From NCBI RefSeq assembly GCF_003261635.1, contig NZ_QFXK01000035.1, positions 434,001 through 498,000 on the forward strand: a DNA stretch of 64,000 nt, written 5' to 3'. Position 1 is the first letter of the stretch; each line of letters starts with the position of its first letter. The notes under the pieces are model-generated. The model was not told the origin of the DNA. It searched no databases and was given only the letters and a program-made list of their open reading frames with translations. Of the stretch, positions 51,497 through 60,944 are shown one piece after another. Both the position numbers and the translations under genes were made by a program. The DNA is from Kribbella monticola (lineage in GTDB: Bacteria; Actinomycetota; Actinomycetes; Propionibacteriales; Kribbellaceae).

Positions 51497-53409
51497 TGAC
51501 GGTTCGACTCACGGTCGCGCAGGCGGTGGTGCGATTCCTGAGCGTCCAGTACTCGGAGCGCGACGGCGAGCGGCAGAAGCTGTTCGCGGGGTGCTTCGGC
51601 ATCTTCGGTCACGGCAACGTGGCCGGCCTCGGCCAGGCGCTGTTGCAGTCCGAACTCGAGGACCCCGAAGCGCTGCCGTACATCCTGGCCCGCAACGAGC
51701 AAGCCATGGTGCACAGCGCTGCCGCCTTCGCCCGCACCCGCGACCGCCTGCAGATCTACGCCTGTACTGCGAGCATCGGCCCCGGCTCGACCAACATGGT
51801 CACGGGCGCGGCTCTCGCCACCGTCAACAGACTCCCGGTGCTGCTCCTCCCTTCGGATGTCTTCGCAACCCGGGTTGCGACTCCCGTGCTGCAGGAGTTG
51901 GAGACCTTCTCCGCCGGCGACGTCTCGGTGAACGACACCTTCCGGCCCGTCTCGAAGTACTTCGACCGGATCTGGCGTCCCGAGCAGTTGCCCTCGGCAT
52001 TGATGAACGCGATGCGTGTGCTGACCGATCCGGTCGAGACCGGCGCGGTGACCCTGGCCCTGCCGCAGGACGTGCAGGCAGAAGCCCACGACTGGCCGGA
52101 GGAGCTCTTCGCGGAGCGCACCTGGTACGTCGCACGGCCGTTGCCGGAAGCATCCATTGTCGACAAAGCGGTAGATCTCCTACGGGCCTCGGAGCGACCG
52201 CTGATCGTGGCCGGTGGCGGCGTGGCCTATTCGCGGGCGCAGGACGCGCTCCGCGACTTCGCCGAGGCGACCGGGATCCCGGTGGCGGAAAGCCAAGCAG
52301 GCAAGGGATCTCTGCGCTACGACCACCCGCAGTCGGTCGGCGCGATCGGGTCCACGGGCACCACGGCGGCCAACGCCCTGGCGCGCGACGCCGACCTGGT
52401 GATCGGCATCGGCACGCGGTACGGCGACTTCACGACCGCCTCCCGGACGGCGTTCCAGAACCCGGACGTGCGGTTCATCAATATCAACGTGGCGCGCTTC
52501 GACGGTGGTAAACATGCCGGCCTCCCTGTCGTCGCGGATGCCCGGGAAGCCCTTGTTTCCCTGCGATCCGCGGTCGGTGATTGGTCTGTACAGGAAAAGT
52601 ACAAGGATCTGACCGCCGAACTCGCACGAGTTTGGGACGAGACCGTCTCCCAGGCGTACAACCCGCCTGCGGAGGTTGTGGACAACCTCGCCGACGGACT
52701 GCTCACCCAGGGCCAGGTGCTCGGTGCCGTCAACGAATTGTCGGAGCCGCGTGATGTGGTGGTTTGTGCAGCCGGTTCTATGCCGGGCGACCTGCACAAA
52801 CTGTGGCGGACACGCGACCCGAAGGGATACCACGTCGAATATGGCTACTCCTGCATGGGTTACGAGATCGCCGGCGGTCTCGGCGTCCGCCTCGGCGCAC
52901 CGGACCGCGACGTCTTCGTCCTGGTCGGCGACGGGTCGTACCTGATGATGTCGTCCGAGCTGGTCACGGCGGTCCAGGAGAACGTGAAGATCATCGTCGT
53001 CCTGGTCCAGAACCATGGCTTCGCCTCGATCGGCGCACTCTCGGAATCCCTTGGCTCACAGCGATTCGGTACGGCGTACCGGCGGCGCAGCGGCGACGGG
53101 CGGCTGGACGGGGATTACCTGCCGGTCGACCTCGCGGCCAACGTGCGCAGCCTCGGCGTCGAGGTGCTCGAGGTGAACAGCCGCGCCGAGTTGGAGAAGG
53201 CGATCGGTACGGCGAAGGCGGCGAGCGGCCCGATCGCGATCCACGTGAAGACCGACCCGTTGATCGGTTCGCCCGACAGCGATTCCTGGTGGGACGTCCC
53301 GGTCAGCCAGGTGTCGACCCTGCAGTCGACGCAGACCGCCTCCGCGGGGTACGAGAAGTCCAAGCAGGACCAGCGGCCGTACTTGACGCCGGTGGAGGGG
53401 AAGAGCTGA
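51496..53409 (+). CDS. iolD: 3D-trihydroxycyclohexane-1,2-dione hydrolase (ThDP enzyme)
   Basis: 637 residues from the ATG at 51496, with GGAGGAG upstream and one-base overlap with the linker stop. ThDP-dependent, acetolactate-synthase-like: NEQAMVHSAAAFARTR near 62 with the activating Glu, STNMVTGAALATVNRLPVLLLPSD near 105, and the ThDP/Mg motif GDGSYLMMSSELVTAVQENVKIIVVLVQN near 478 (read in two blocks). It opens the ring of the trihydroxycyclohexane dione to 5-deoxyglucuronate. The 3' end GTGGAGGGGAAGAGCTGATG is the apparent source of the repeats in the next junction. Confidence 0.95.
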   Translation: MTVRLTVAQAVVRFLSVQYSERDGERQKLFAGCFGIFGHGNVAGLGQALLQSELEDPEALPYILARNEQAMVHSAAAFARTRDRLQIYACTASIGPGSTNMVTGAALATVNRLPVLLLPSDVFATRVATPVLQELETFSAGDVSVNDTFRPVSKYFDRIWRPEQLPSALMNAMRVLTDPVETGAVTLALPQDVQAEAHDWPEELFAERTWYVARPLPEASIVDKAVDLLRASERPLIVAGGGVAYSRAQDALRDFAEATGIPVAESQAGKGSLRYDHPQSVGAIGSTGTTAANALARDADLVIGIGTRYGDFTTASRTAFQNPDVRFININVARFDGGKHAGLPVVADAREALVSLRSAVGDWSVQEKYKDLTAELARVWDETVSQAYNPPAEVVDNLADGLLTQGQVLGAVNELSEPRDVVVCAAGSMPGDLHKLWRTRDPKGYHVEYGYSCMGYEIAGGLGVRLGAPDRDVFVLVGDGSYLMMSSELVTAVQENVKIIVVLVQNHGFASIGALSESLGSQRFGTAYRRRSGDGRLDGDYLPVDLAANVRSLGVEVLEVNSRAELEKAIGTAKAASGPIAIHVKTDPLIGSPDSDSWWDVPVSQVSTLQSTQTASAGYEKSKQDQRPYLTPVEGKS

Positions 53410-53508
53410 TGCAGCGGCCGGCGCAGGAGGAGAGCTGATGCCGAGGCATCGTCAGGTGGAGGGGGAGAGCTGATGCCGAGGCATCGTCAGGTGGAGGGGG
53501 AGAGCTGA
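53409..53508 (+). other. Relay of three overlapping mini-ORFs between iolD and the next gene
   Basis: Three consecutive frames follow iolD, each joined to the next by TGATG: 53409-53438 (MQRPAQEES), 53438-53473 and 53473-53508 (both MPRHRQVEGES). The last stop overlaps the ATG of the IolE/IolI-like gene. Each ends with GGAGGGGGAGAGCTGATG or a close variant, so each carries its own ribosome site. The unit is 35 bp, not a multiple of three, but the stop-start joint resets the frame in every copy, so copy number can vary without breaking coupling. Peptides of 9-11 residues are unlikely to be functional. Confidence 0.7.
53438..53507. repeat. 35-bp perfect tandem duplication
   Basis: Two identical 35-bp copies (53438-53472, 53473-53507), each beginning ATGCCGAGGCATCGTCAGG and ending in the ribosome-site block GGAGGGGGAGAGCTG. 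The end block is also similar to the iolD 3' end, suggesting duplication of the intergenic ribosome site. Confidence 0.92.
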
Positions 53509-54401
53509 TGGGGCAGGTGAAGATCGGTAGCGCGCCGGACTCCTGGGGTGTGTGGTTCGCCGACGACGAGCAGCAGACGCCTTGGGAGCGGTTCCTCGAC
53601 GAGGTGGCCGCTGCGGGCTACAAGCGGATCGAGCTAGGACCGTACGGCTACCTCCCGACCGATCCCGCACGGCTGAAGGACGAGCTCGACAAGCGCGGCC
53701 TCGAGGTCACGGCCGGCACGAGCTTCGAGCACCTGCACCGGCCGGACTCGTGGGACTCGACCTGGAAGGACATCTCGGCGACCGCCGAGCTCGCTGCAGC
53801 GGTGGGGGCCAAGCACCTCGTCGTGATGCCTTCGATGTGGCGTGGCGACAACGGTGAGATCGTCGAGCCGCGGCTGGATCACGAGGGGCAGGCGCGACAA
53901 GGCAAGCAGGTGACCGAGCTGGGTCGCCGGATCGCCGCGGAGTACGGGCTGAAGACGCAGTACCACCCGCATGCGGACGGGCACGTGGACAGTCAGGAGA
54001 CCGTGGTGCGGTTCCTCGACGAGACCGACGGCGAGCACGTGAACCTCTGTCTGGACACGGGCCACATCAGCTACTGCGGTGGCGACAACCTGAAGCTGAT
54101 CCAGGACTACCCGGAACGGATCGGCTATGTGCACCTGAAACAGGTCGACCCGAAAGTGCTGGCAGAGGTGGAAGCGGCCGGCGTCGGTTTCGACGAGGCG
54201 GTCCGGCGCGGGGTGATGTGCGAGCCGCCCAACGGCGTACCGGAGTTCCCGCCGCTGCTGGACGCGCTGGCTGCCTTGGACGTCGACGTCTTCGCCATCG
54301 TGGAACAGGACATGTATCCGTGCCCGCCGGAAGTGCCGCTGCCCATCGCGGAACGCACATTGGCGTATCTGCGGACGCACGGGGGTGGTGTTTCCGTTTG
54401 A
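53508..54401 (+). CDS. iolE: IolE/IolI-like TIM-barrel enzyme (probable inosose dehydratase)
   Basis: 297 residues. TIM barrel of the sugar-phosphate-isomerase/AP-endonuclease-2 class: KIGSAPDSWGVWFADDE at the start, RIELGPYGYLPTD near 44, QYHPHADGHVDSQET near 150, LCLDTGHISYCGGDN near 180, YVHLKQVD near 208 and AIVEQDMYPCPPE near 268, supplying the His, Asp and Glu metal ligands. IolE removes water from 2-keto-myo-inositol to give the IolD substrate, which fits its place directly after iolD. The alternative is IolI-type inosose isomerase; the paralogue at 46892 would take the other role. Confidence 0.82.
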   Translation: MGQVKIGSAPDSWGVWFADDEQQTPWERFLDEVAAAGYKRIELGPYGYLPTDPARLKDELDKRGLEVTAGTSFEHLHRPDSWDSTWKDISATAELAAAVGAKHLVVMPSMWRGDNGEIVEPRLDHEGQARQGKQVTELGRRIAAEYGLKTQYHPHADGHVDSQETVVRFLDETDGEHVNLCLDTGHISYCGGDNLKLIQDYPERIGYVHLKQVDPKVLAEVEAAGVGFDEAVRRGVMCEPPNGVPEFPPLLDALAALDVDVFAIVEQDMYPCPPEVPLPIAERTLAYLRTHGGGVSV

Positions 54402-54436
54402 CGACCGGGCAGGGTATGCCTTCCTGGTCACACCCG

Positions 54437-54450
54437 AACGCCGCGGCGTT
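54437..54450. promoter_or_regulatory. Perfect palindrome before the ABC importer genes
   Basis: AACGCCGCGGCGTT, 14 bp, lies in the only real intergenic gap (82 bases) within the operon, 34 bases before the binding-protein gene. It may be an operator for separate control of the transporter or an mRNA processing or attenuation hairpin that raises binding-protein expression. Confidence 0.45.
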
Positions 54451-54483
54451 ACCGCGGGAACGTCTGAAAGGCTGGTTGTAGTC

Positions 54484-55479
54484 ATGGTTCGGTGGCAGAA
54501 GAAGGCGGTGGCCGCGGGGGCGGCCCTCGTGCTGGTCGCGGCGCTGGGTGCCTGCAGTTCCTCCGGCGGCAAGAAGGACGAGGAGAAGGCGGGCGGTTCG
54601 GGCGGCAACGTCGCGAACACGCCGCGGATGAAGGTCGCGTTGATCACCCACTCCAAGCCGGGTGACACCTTCTGGGACATCGTCCGGCGCGGCGCCGAAG
54701 CTGCCGCGCAGAAGGACAACATCGAGCTGCAGTACTCCTCCGACCCCGACGGCGCCGGCCAGGCCAACCTGGTGCAGACGGCGATCGACTCGAAGGTCGA
54801 CGGCATCGCGGTCACCCTGAACAAGCCGGACGCGGTGATTCCGAACGTCAAGAAGGCGGTCGCGGCAGGCATCCCGGTGACCGTCCTCAACGGCGGCCTG
54901 GACACCTGGAAGACCTCGGGAGCGATCGGGTACTTCGGCCAGGACGAGCGGATCGCCGGGCAGGCGACCGGTGAGAAGCTCAAGGCTCTCGGTGCCAAGA
55001 AGGTCATCTGCGTCATCCACGAGCAGGGCAACGTCAGCCTCGAGGCTCGCTGCCAGGGCATCAAGGACAAGTTCGGCGCGGTCGAGAACCTGAACGTCGA
55101 CGGCGCCGACCAGCCCGGGACCCAGGCGACGATCACGTCGAAGCTGCAGCAGGACAAGACCGCCGACTACGTCGTCGCGCTGAACGCCGGCGTCGCCCTG
55201 ACCGCGGTTCAGGCGGCCAAGGACGCGGGCTCGTCGGCCAAGATCGGCAGCTTCGACATGAGCAAGGAGATGGCCAAGGCGGTCAAGGACGGAACGGTCG
55301 ACTTCGCCGTCGACCAGCAGCCGTACCTGCAGGGCTACCTGGCCGTCGACGCGATCTGGCTGAACAAGACCAACGGCGACACGATCGGTGGTGGCGAGGC
55401 CACGCTCACCGGCCCGGCGTTCATCGACAAGACGAACATCGAGGCCGTCGAGAAGTACGCCACGGCCGGAACGCGCTGA
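54484..55479 (+). CDS. Sugar ABC transporter substrate-binding lipoprotein (probable inositol)
   Basis: 331 residues from the ATG at 54484; the longer frame begins inside the upstream gene and is rejected. Lipoprotein signal with lipobox LGAC at ~22-25, then a Ser/Gly/Lys-rich linker. The mature part is a periplasmic-binding-protein type 1 fold (RbsB/IbpA-like): MKVALITHSKPGDTFWDIVRRGAEAAA, DSKVDGIAVTLNKPDAVIP, GQDERIAGQATGEKL, and DQQPYLQGYLAVDAIWL at the ligand hinge. It should capture myo-inositol or a related polyol outside the membrane for the permease and ATPase that follow. Confidence 0.9.
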   Translation: MVRWQKKAVAAGAALVLVAALGACSSSGGKKDEEKAGGSGGNVANTPRMKVALITHSKPGDTFWDIVRRGAEAAAQKDNIELQYSSDPDGAGQANLVQTAIDSKVDGIAVTLNKPDAVIPNVKKAVAAGIPVTVLNGGLDTWKTSGAIGYFGQDERIAGQATGEKLKALGAKKVICVIHEQGNVSLEARCQGIKDKFGAVENLNVDGADQPGTQATITSKLQQDKTADYVVALNAGVALTAVQAAKDAGSSAKIGSFDMSKEMAKAVKDGTVDFAVDQQPYLQGYLAVDAIWLNKTNGDTIGGGEATLTGPAFIDKTNIEAVEKYATAGTR

Positions 55480-55489
55480 GGTCACGGCC

Positions 55490-56532
55490 ATGGCATCGAC
55501 TCTCGCGACCCCGGACAGCGTCGACGACCGGGTCTCCACCCGGTCGGTCGGCGTGCGTCTGCTGAGCCGCCCCGAGATCGGATCGCTGGTCGGCGCGGCG
55601 GTGATCCTGCTTTTCTTCGCGGCCACCGCCGCGCCCTTCCGCGACATCAACAACGTCGGGACGATCCTCTACGGGGCCGCCCTGATCGGTGTCATGGCCG
55701 TCCCGGTCTCCTTGCTGATGATCGGCGGGGAGTTCGACCTGTCGGCCGGTGTCGCGGTGACGACGGCCGGCCTGACCGCCGGTATCTTCGCCTACCAGTT
55801 CAGCGTCAACGTCTGGCTCGGGATGGTGGTCTCGCTGGTGGTCGCGCTGGCGGTCGGCGCCTTCAACGGCTGGCTGCTGATGCGGACCGGGCTGCCGAGC
55901 TTCCTGGTGACGCTCGGCACCTTCTTCATCCTGCAGGGGCTGAACATCGCCGTTACCCGGCTGACGTCCGGCGCGGTCGCGTCGAACTCGGTCGGCGACA
56001 TGGACGGGTTCTCCTCGGCCCACGCGGTGTTCGCCTCCCAGTTCAAGCTCGGCGGCATCACCGTCAAGATCATCATCGTCTGGTGGATCGTGTTCGTCGC
56101 GGTCGCCGCCTGGTTCCTGCTCCGGACCAAGGTCGGCAACTGGATCTTCGCCGTCGGGGGCGACGCCGCGGCGGCCCGGGCGGTCGGCGTACCGGTCAAG
56201 AAGGTGAAGATCGGCCTGTTCATGACGGTCGGCTTCTTCGCCTGGTTCACCGGCATGCACCTGTTGTTCGCGCAGAACGGCGTCGTGCAGTCCGGTGAGG
56301 GCGTCGGCAAGGAGTTCCTCTACATCATCGCGGCGGTGGTCGGCGGCTGCCTGCTCACCGGCGGGTACGGGTCCGTCGTCGGCGCCGCGGTCGGCGCGCT
56401 CATCTTCGGCATGGTGCAACTCGGCGTCGTGTACGCCGGGTGGAACCCGGACTGGTTCAAGGCCTTCCTGGGCGTGATGTTGCTGCTGGCCACGATCGTG
56501 AACCTCGTCGTCAAGAAGAAGGCGGAAGCGCG

Positions 56533-56536
<4 letters not shown>
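55490..56536 (+). CDS. Sugar ABC transporter permease (RbsC-like)
   Basis: 348 residues from the ATG at 55490, 10 bases after the binding protein. Eight to ten membrane helices in the BPD_transp_2 (ribose/xylose/inositol) class: SLLMIGGEFDLSAGVAVTTAGLTAG near 75, GAFNGWLLMRTGLPSFLVTLGTFFILQG (two blocks) near 125, and the ATPase-coupling loop NWIFAVGGDAAAARAVGVPVKKVK near 225. A conserved VGGCLLTGGYGSVVGAAVGALIFGMV block lies near 285. It overlaps the ATPase gene by 4 bases (ATGA). It forms the membrane channel of the importer. Confidence 0.92.
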
Positions 56537-57404
<868 letters not shown>

Positions 57405-57408
<4 letters not shown>

Positions 57409-58412
57409 GCCAGGACCTGAGGGTCGGCATCATCGGCGTCGGGGCGATGGGCGCCGATCATGCCGAGCGGGTCGCGCGGCGGACCTCCGGGGCGCGACTG
57501 GTCGCGGTGTCCGATCCGGATGCGGCCCGGGCGACGGCCCTCGCGACAGCGCTCGACGGCGTACAGGTGATCGGGGATCCCTTGCAGCTGATCGCCGAGG
57601 TCGACGCGGTGATCATCGCGTCACCCGGATTCGCGCACGCCGAGCAGTTGATGGCCTGCCTGGAGCACGGCAAGCCGGTGCTCTGCGAGAAACCTCTGAC
57701 GATGGACGCCGAGTCCTCGTTGCGGGTGGTCGAGGCGGAGCACAAGACCGGCCGCTCGTTGATCCAGGTCGGCTTCATGCGCCGCTTCGACCCGGAGTAC
57801 GCGGCGTTGAAGCAGTTGCTCGACTCCGGCGACCTCGGCCGGACGCTGCTGCTGCACAACGTGCACCGGAACAAGACCGCCGCGGAGTCGTTCCGGAGCG
57901 AGATGATCGTCCGCGATTCGCTTGTCCACGAAGTGGATGTGGCGCGCTGGCTGTTCGACGACGAGATCGCCCGGATCACCGTGCACGCGCCGAAACCGAC
58001 CAGCCTGGTCGGCCAGGGCGTGCTCGACCCACAGCTCGCGATCTTCGAGATGGCGGGCGGGGCGATCGCCGACGTGGAGGTGTTCGTCAACTTCCAGGTC
58101 GGGTACGAAGTGCGCTGCGAGGCCGTGGCGGAGAAGGGCAGCGCCACCATCGGCCTCGGGGTCGACGTACTGACCAGACAAGCCGGACACTGGGGAGGGG
58201 CGGTGCCGGACGACTTCCGGGTCCGTTTCGGGCCGGCCTACGACATCGAGGTCCAGCGCTGGGTGAACGCCGCGGCGTCGGGCGGCATCGACGGCCCGAC
58301 GGCCTGGGACGGGTACGCCGCCGCCGCGGTCTGTACGGCGGGCGTGCGGTCGCTGACCGAAGGCCGCCCGGTGGAGGTCGAACTGGCCCGCCGCAGCGAG
58401 GTCCTCGGCTGA
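57405..58412 (+). CDS. Inositol dehydrogenase-like Gfo/Idh/MocA oxidoreductase
   Basis: 335 residues from the ATG at 57405 (ATGA overlap). NAD site VGIIGVGAMGADHAERVARR, then CEKPLTMDAESS near 98 with catalytic Lys, GFMRRFDPEY near 125, and LVHEVDVARWLF near 175 with the active-site Asp/His region. It resembles IolG/IolX and scyllo-inositol dehydrogenases. With the paralogue at 45894 the operon has two; this one may oxidise scyllo- or chiro-inositol or 1-keto forms. A much larger open frame upstream overlaps the ATPase and is rejected. Confidence 0.88.
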
Positions 58413-58463
58413 AACCTCGAACCGAACCATCACCGAACGACCGATGAAGCAAGGGATGCAGCT

Positions 58464-59960
58464 GTGAGCACTGAGCGAATCACCCATCTGATCGGCGGAA
58501 CCCCCTGGACGGGCGTCTCCGAGCGCACCAGCAAGGTCTACAACCCCGCCACCGGGGAGGTGACCGGCGAGCTGGACCTGGCCTCCGCCGCGACGGTCGA
58601 CGAGGTGGTGAAGGTCGCCAACGACGCCTCGAAGGCCTGGGGCCGGACGTCGCTCACCAAGCGCGCGCAGGTGCTGTTCGCCTTCCGCCAGTTGCTGAAC
58701 GAGCGCAAGGAGGACATCGCGGCGCTGATCACCGCTGAGCACGGCAAGGTGCTGTCCGACGCGCTCGGCGAGGTGACCCGCGGTCTGGAGGTGGTGGAGT
58801 TCGCCTGCGGCATCCCGCACCTGATGAAGGGCGGCTTCAGCGAGAACGTGTCGACCAACGTCGACGTGTACTCGATCCGCCAGCCGCTCGGCGCGGTCGC
58901 GGTGATCTCGCCGTTCAACTTCCCGGCGATGGTGCCGTTGTGGTTCGTCCCGATCGCCGTCGCTTGCGGCAACAGCGTGGTGATCAAGCCGTCCGAGAAG
59001 GACCCGTCCGCGGTGAACGCGGTCGCCGCATTGTGGAAGGAAGCAGGCCTGCCCGACGGCGTGATGAACGTCGTGCACGGTGACAAGGAGGCCGTCGACC
59101 GGCTTCTCGAGCACCCGGACATCAAGGCCGTCTCGTTCGTCGGCTCGACCCCGATCGCGCGGTATGTGTACGAGAAGGGCACCGCGAACGGCAAGCGCGT
59201 GCAGGCACTCGGCGGCGCGAAGAACCACATGGTCGTCCTCCCGGACGCCGATCTCGACCTCGCCGCCGACGCCGCGGTGAACGCCGGCTTCGGCTCGGCC
59301 GGTGAGCGCTGTATGGCGATCTCCGCGCTGATCGCCGTCGACCCGGTCGCCGACGACCTGATCGCCAAGATCCGCGAGCGGATGGCGACGCTGAAGACCG
59401 GCGACGGCACCCGCGGCTGCGACATGGGCCCGCTGGTGACCGGCGAGCACCGCGACAAGGTCGTCGGGTATGTCGAGGCCGGGGTGTCCGCCGGCGCGGA
59501 GCTCGCGGTCGACGGTCGCGAGGGTCCGTTCGACGGCGGCGACAACGGCTTCTGGCTCGGCCCGACCCTGTTCGACAAGGTCACGCCGGACATGTCGATC
59601 TACACCGACGAGATCTTCGGCCCGGTGCTCTCGGTGGTCCGCGTCCCGTCGTACGACGAGGCGCTGAACCTGGTGAACTCCAACCCGTACGGCAACGGCA
59701 CGGCCATCTTCACCAACGACGGCGGCGCCGCCCGGCGGTACCAGACCGAGGTCGAGGTCGGCATGGTCGGCGTCAACGTCCCGATCCCGGTGCCGATGGC
59801 GTACTACTCCTTCGGCGGCTGGAAGAACTCGCTGTTCGGCGACACCCACGCCCACGGCACCGAAGGTGTCCACTTCTTCACCCGCGGCAAGGTGATCACC
59901 TCACGCTGGCTCGACCCGTCGCACGGCGGCCTGAACCTGGGCTTCCCGACCCACGACTGA
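58464..59960 (+). CDS. mmsA: CoA-acylating (methyl)malonate-semialdehyde dehydrogenase
   Basis: 498 residues, GTG start after AAGGGA. It converts malonate semialdehyde from the aldolase step to acetyl-CoA (IolA role), or methylmalonate semialdehyde to propionyl-CoA, with NAD and CoA. ALDH-fold motifs: SPFNFPAMVPLWFVPIAVACGNSVVIKPSE (two blocks) near 150, FVGSTPIARYVYEKG near 230, ALGGAKNHMVVLPDAD near 250 and the catalytic Cys in SAGERCMAIS near 284; DEIFGPVLSVVRV near 385. The missing Glu of normal ALDHs (here replaced within LGGAKNH) is typical of MMSDH. Last gene of the inositol operon, with a strong terminator right after. Confidence 0.95.
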   Translation: MSTERITHLIGGTPWTGVSERTSKVYNPATGEVTGELDLASAATVDEVVKVANDASKAWGRTSLTKRAQVLFAFRQLLNERKEDIAALITAEHGKVLSDALGEVTRGLEVVEFACGIPHLMKGGFSENVSTNVDVYSIRQPLGAVAVISPFNFPAMVPLWFVPIAVACGNSVVIKPSEKDPSAVNAVAALWKEAGLPDGVMNVVHGDKEAVDRLLEHPDIKAVSFVGSTPIARYVYEKGTANGKRVQALGGAKNHMVVLPDADLDLAADAAVNAGFGSAGERCMAISALIAVDPVADDLIAKIRERMATLKTGDGTRGCDMGPLVTGEHRDKVVGYVEAGVSAGAELAVDGREGPFDGGDNGFWLGPTLFDKVTPDMSIYTDEIFGPVLSVVRVPSYDEALNLVNSNPYGNGTAIFTNDGGAARRYQTEVEVGMVGVNVPIPVPMAYYSFGGWKNSLFGDTHAHGTEGVHFFTRGKVITSRWLDPSHGGLNLGFPTHD

Positions 59961-59963
59961 CTC

Positions 59964-60019
59964 GCGACAGCCTCAGCCCGGCGGCACTACCCACGCAGTA
60001 CTGCCGCCAGGGCTGTCGC
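59964..60019. terminator. Long bidirectional terminator overlapping the LysR 3' end
   Basis: Outer arms GCGACAGCC (59964-59972) and GGCTGTCGC (60011-60019) and inner arms GGCGGCA (59980-59986) and TGCCGCC (60002-60008) form a two-part stem. It ends the inositol operon. Its right half lies inside the coding end of the convergent LysR gene. Confidence 0.7.
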
Positions 60020-60868
60020 TGTGGGCAGGTCCGCGTGGCCGTGCAGGAGTTCGACGCGGTGCACGAGGCGAGGCCTGCTCAGGGCCACCGTGACGACCGC
60101 GTCGGCAACGTGCGGAACCGAGGCAGGCAGTACTGCGAGGCCGTGGCCGGCGGCAACCAAGGACAGCAAGGTCAGGACGTCTGTTCCTGCGTACCCGATC
60201 GAGGACCGGATGCCGTCGGACTCGGTCGCGCTGCGTAGGTCGCTCAAGGCCGCAGCGGTGTCCGGCGCGTCGATCCACCGCGCGTCCACGAGTTCGTCGA
60301 GGGTGAGCCGATGCTTCCCGGCCAACGGATGCTGCCTGGGAAGGGCAACGACCAGCGGCTCATCGGCGACCGCGGTGGTCGCCAGCGCCCCGAGGTCGAA
60401 CAGCCGCAGCGGATCGCTCGGTGCGGCGATACCGTCGATCAACCCGAGATGGAACTGACCGGCCGCCACCCCCTTGGCGACCGCCTCGCGCCCGGTGACT
60501 TCCAGCGTCACCTCGAGCCCGGGATTGCTCCGGCGCAACTCGCCCAGCGCGTTGGCCAGATGCGCCGAGGCCGCCAGCGGCGAGGCGCCGAGGACGAGCG
60601 ATCCGGGCGGGTCGCCGATCGCGCGCTGCACGTCCGCGCGGGCAGCCTCCAAGCGCAGCATGATCGGGCCGGCATGCTCGAGCAACCGCTCGCCTGGAGC
60701 GGTCGGAACTACCGGGCGCCGCAACAACAACGCCGTACCGAGGTCGTTCTCCAATGCTGCGATGTGCTGGGAGACCGCGGACTGGGTGTACCCGAGCCGG
60801 CTCGCGGCAGCCGAGAACGACCCGCACTCGGCGACGGTCACAAAGGTGCGGAGCAGATGAGGATCCAC
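59987..60868 (-). CDS. LysR-family transcriptional regulator
   Basis: 293 residues. Helix-turn-helix at 1-60: LRTFVTVAECGSFSAAASRLGYTQSAVSQHIAALE in two blocks, then the effector-binding domain with GSLVLGASPLAASAHLANAL near 92 and GHGLAVLPASVPHVADAVV near 240. GTG start 7 bases after a GATACT -10 box, possibly leaderless. It converges on the inositol operon and is divergent from the amidotransferase-like gene at 60945, which is its most likely target. Confidence 0.92.
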   Translation of the reverse strand: MDPHLLRTFVTVAECGSFSAAASRLGYTQSAVSQHIAALENDLGTALLLRRPVVPTAPGERLLEHAGPIMLRLEAARADVQRAIGDPPGSLVLGASPLAASAHLANALGELRRSNPGLEVTLEVTGREAVAKGVAAGQFHLGLIDGIAAPSDPLRLFDLGALATTAVADEPLVVALPRQHPLAGKHRLTLDELVDARWIDAPDTAAALSDLRSATESDGIRSSIGYAGTDVLTLLSLVAAGHGLAVLPASVPHVADAVVTVALSRPRLVHRVELLHGHADLPTATALAAVLRG

Positions 60869-60944
60869 GTCGATCAGTATCTCTTATGCAGACTGCAGAG
60901 ATCATCGTTGGCGCTGATCGCGGCCCGAGCGGCACGATGAAGCC

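Noticed and set aside
51019..52089. 356-codon minus-strand frame through linker C with Pro-Ala-Arg repeats
   Set aside because: Antisense reading of the 9-bp repeat and of iolD; no start signal.
48711..53508. Mobile element or transposon remnants as the source of the iol junction repeats
   Set aside because: The arrays are unrelated to each other, show no terminal inverted repeats or target duplications, and sit exactly between stop and start codons.
57621..59873. 750-codon minus-strand frame over the second dehydrogenase and mmsA
   Set aside because: Low-complexity composition and no domain; the sense genes are well-recognised families.
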